Below are positions 63,961 to 64,000 of a DNA stretch of 64,000 nucleotides, piece after piece (the stretch's first letter is position 1; every line of letters starts with the position of its first letter). The stretch covers positions 17,306-81,305 of the forward strand of contig NZ_SSOM01000014.1 of NCBI RefSeq assembly GCF_029871235.1, in the 5' to 3' direction. Position numbers and translations under genes: made by a program. This DNA is from Pseudomonas sp. BN411. Its GTDB lineage: Bacteria > Pseudomonadota > Gammaproteobacteria > Pseudomonadales > Pseudomonadaceae. A model generated the notes under the pieces. That model made no database searches. It was given only the letters and a program-made list of their open reading frames with translations, and was not told where the DNA came from.

Positions 63961-64000
63961 GTAGGTTGGTCCGAGCGCAACGAGGCCCAACGATTCCGGC
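63961..64000. repeat. Second family B repeat, cut by the window end
   Basis: The 40 visible bases are identical to the first 40 of the 63830 copy, and the 14 bases before each copy (GCGCAGCAGCCCC) also match. The pair is a direct duplication with a period of 131 bases. Confidence 0.85.

Overview
The window is gap-free, high-GC, densely coded gammaproteobacterial chromosome. The best fit is Pseudomonas (resinovorans/alcaligenes-like, inferred). Evidence: the branched-chain amino-acid operon braCDEFG, a phosphorylcholine phosphatase (pchP), a CcoM-type microprotein, several small Pseudomonas-restricted families (DUF2790, DUF3509, DUF5064) and dispersed intergenic repeats of Pseudomonas type. 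I see no rRNA, tRNA, insertion sequence, prophage or CRISPR array. All gene calls come from reading the translation and from family knowledge; no searches were run.

Left part (1-6.4 kb): the end of an aldehyde dehydrogenase, a Tat-exported binding protein, two permeases and an ATPase of a polyamine-type ABC importer, and an atypical short-chain dehydrogenase; this looks like an uptake/catabolism unit for an unidentified amine-like compound. At 6.4-8.6 kb are a membrane-anchored FMN glutamate-synthase-like protein and a secreted 13-residue-repeat protein. At 8.9-13.8 kb is the minus-strand braC-braDEFG importer, with a hairpin between the binding-protein gene and the rest.

Selenium region (15.1-22.4 kb): a minus-strand four-gene PhnCDEE-like ABC importer whose binding protein resembles the putative selenate-binding family. 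It faces a plus-strand set: a tartronate-semialdehyde-reductase-like gene, a hydroxypyruvate-isomerase-like gene, selD and mnmH (selU). Selenium uptake, activation to selenophosphate and tRNA 2-selenouridine formation would thus sit side by side.

Middle (22.4-43 kb): an MHYT-GGDEF-EAL protein, an MFS transporter, rapA, an AlkB-like dioxygenase, a ccoM-like 38-residue gene under two mirrored Anr boxes, a FemAB-like protein, two DUF2790 paralogues, an ABC exporter, ppiA, a hydrolase, a LysR regulator, azoR, rarD, NUDIX and DHFR-like genes, a DEAD-box helicase and a DUF4124-DUF1294 fusion.

Right part (43-64 kb): an enoyl reductase-like enzyme; pchP next to a zinc phospholipase-C/P1-nuclease-like exoprotein, a plausible phosphocholine pair; an LTA-synthase-like sulfatase; an S1-domain protein; a diheme c-type protein; two LysR regulators each divergent from a transporter or SDR gene; a cold-shock gene; a GGDEF protein; a tandem universal stress protein; and a PP2C phosphatase - Ser/Thr kinase - FHA protein signalling cluster at the right edge, which ends in a pair of palindromic repeats cut by the window boundary.
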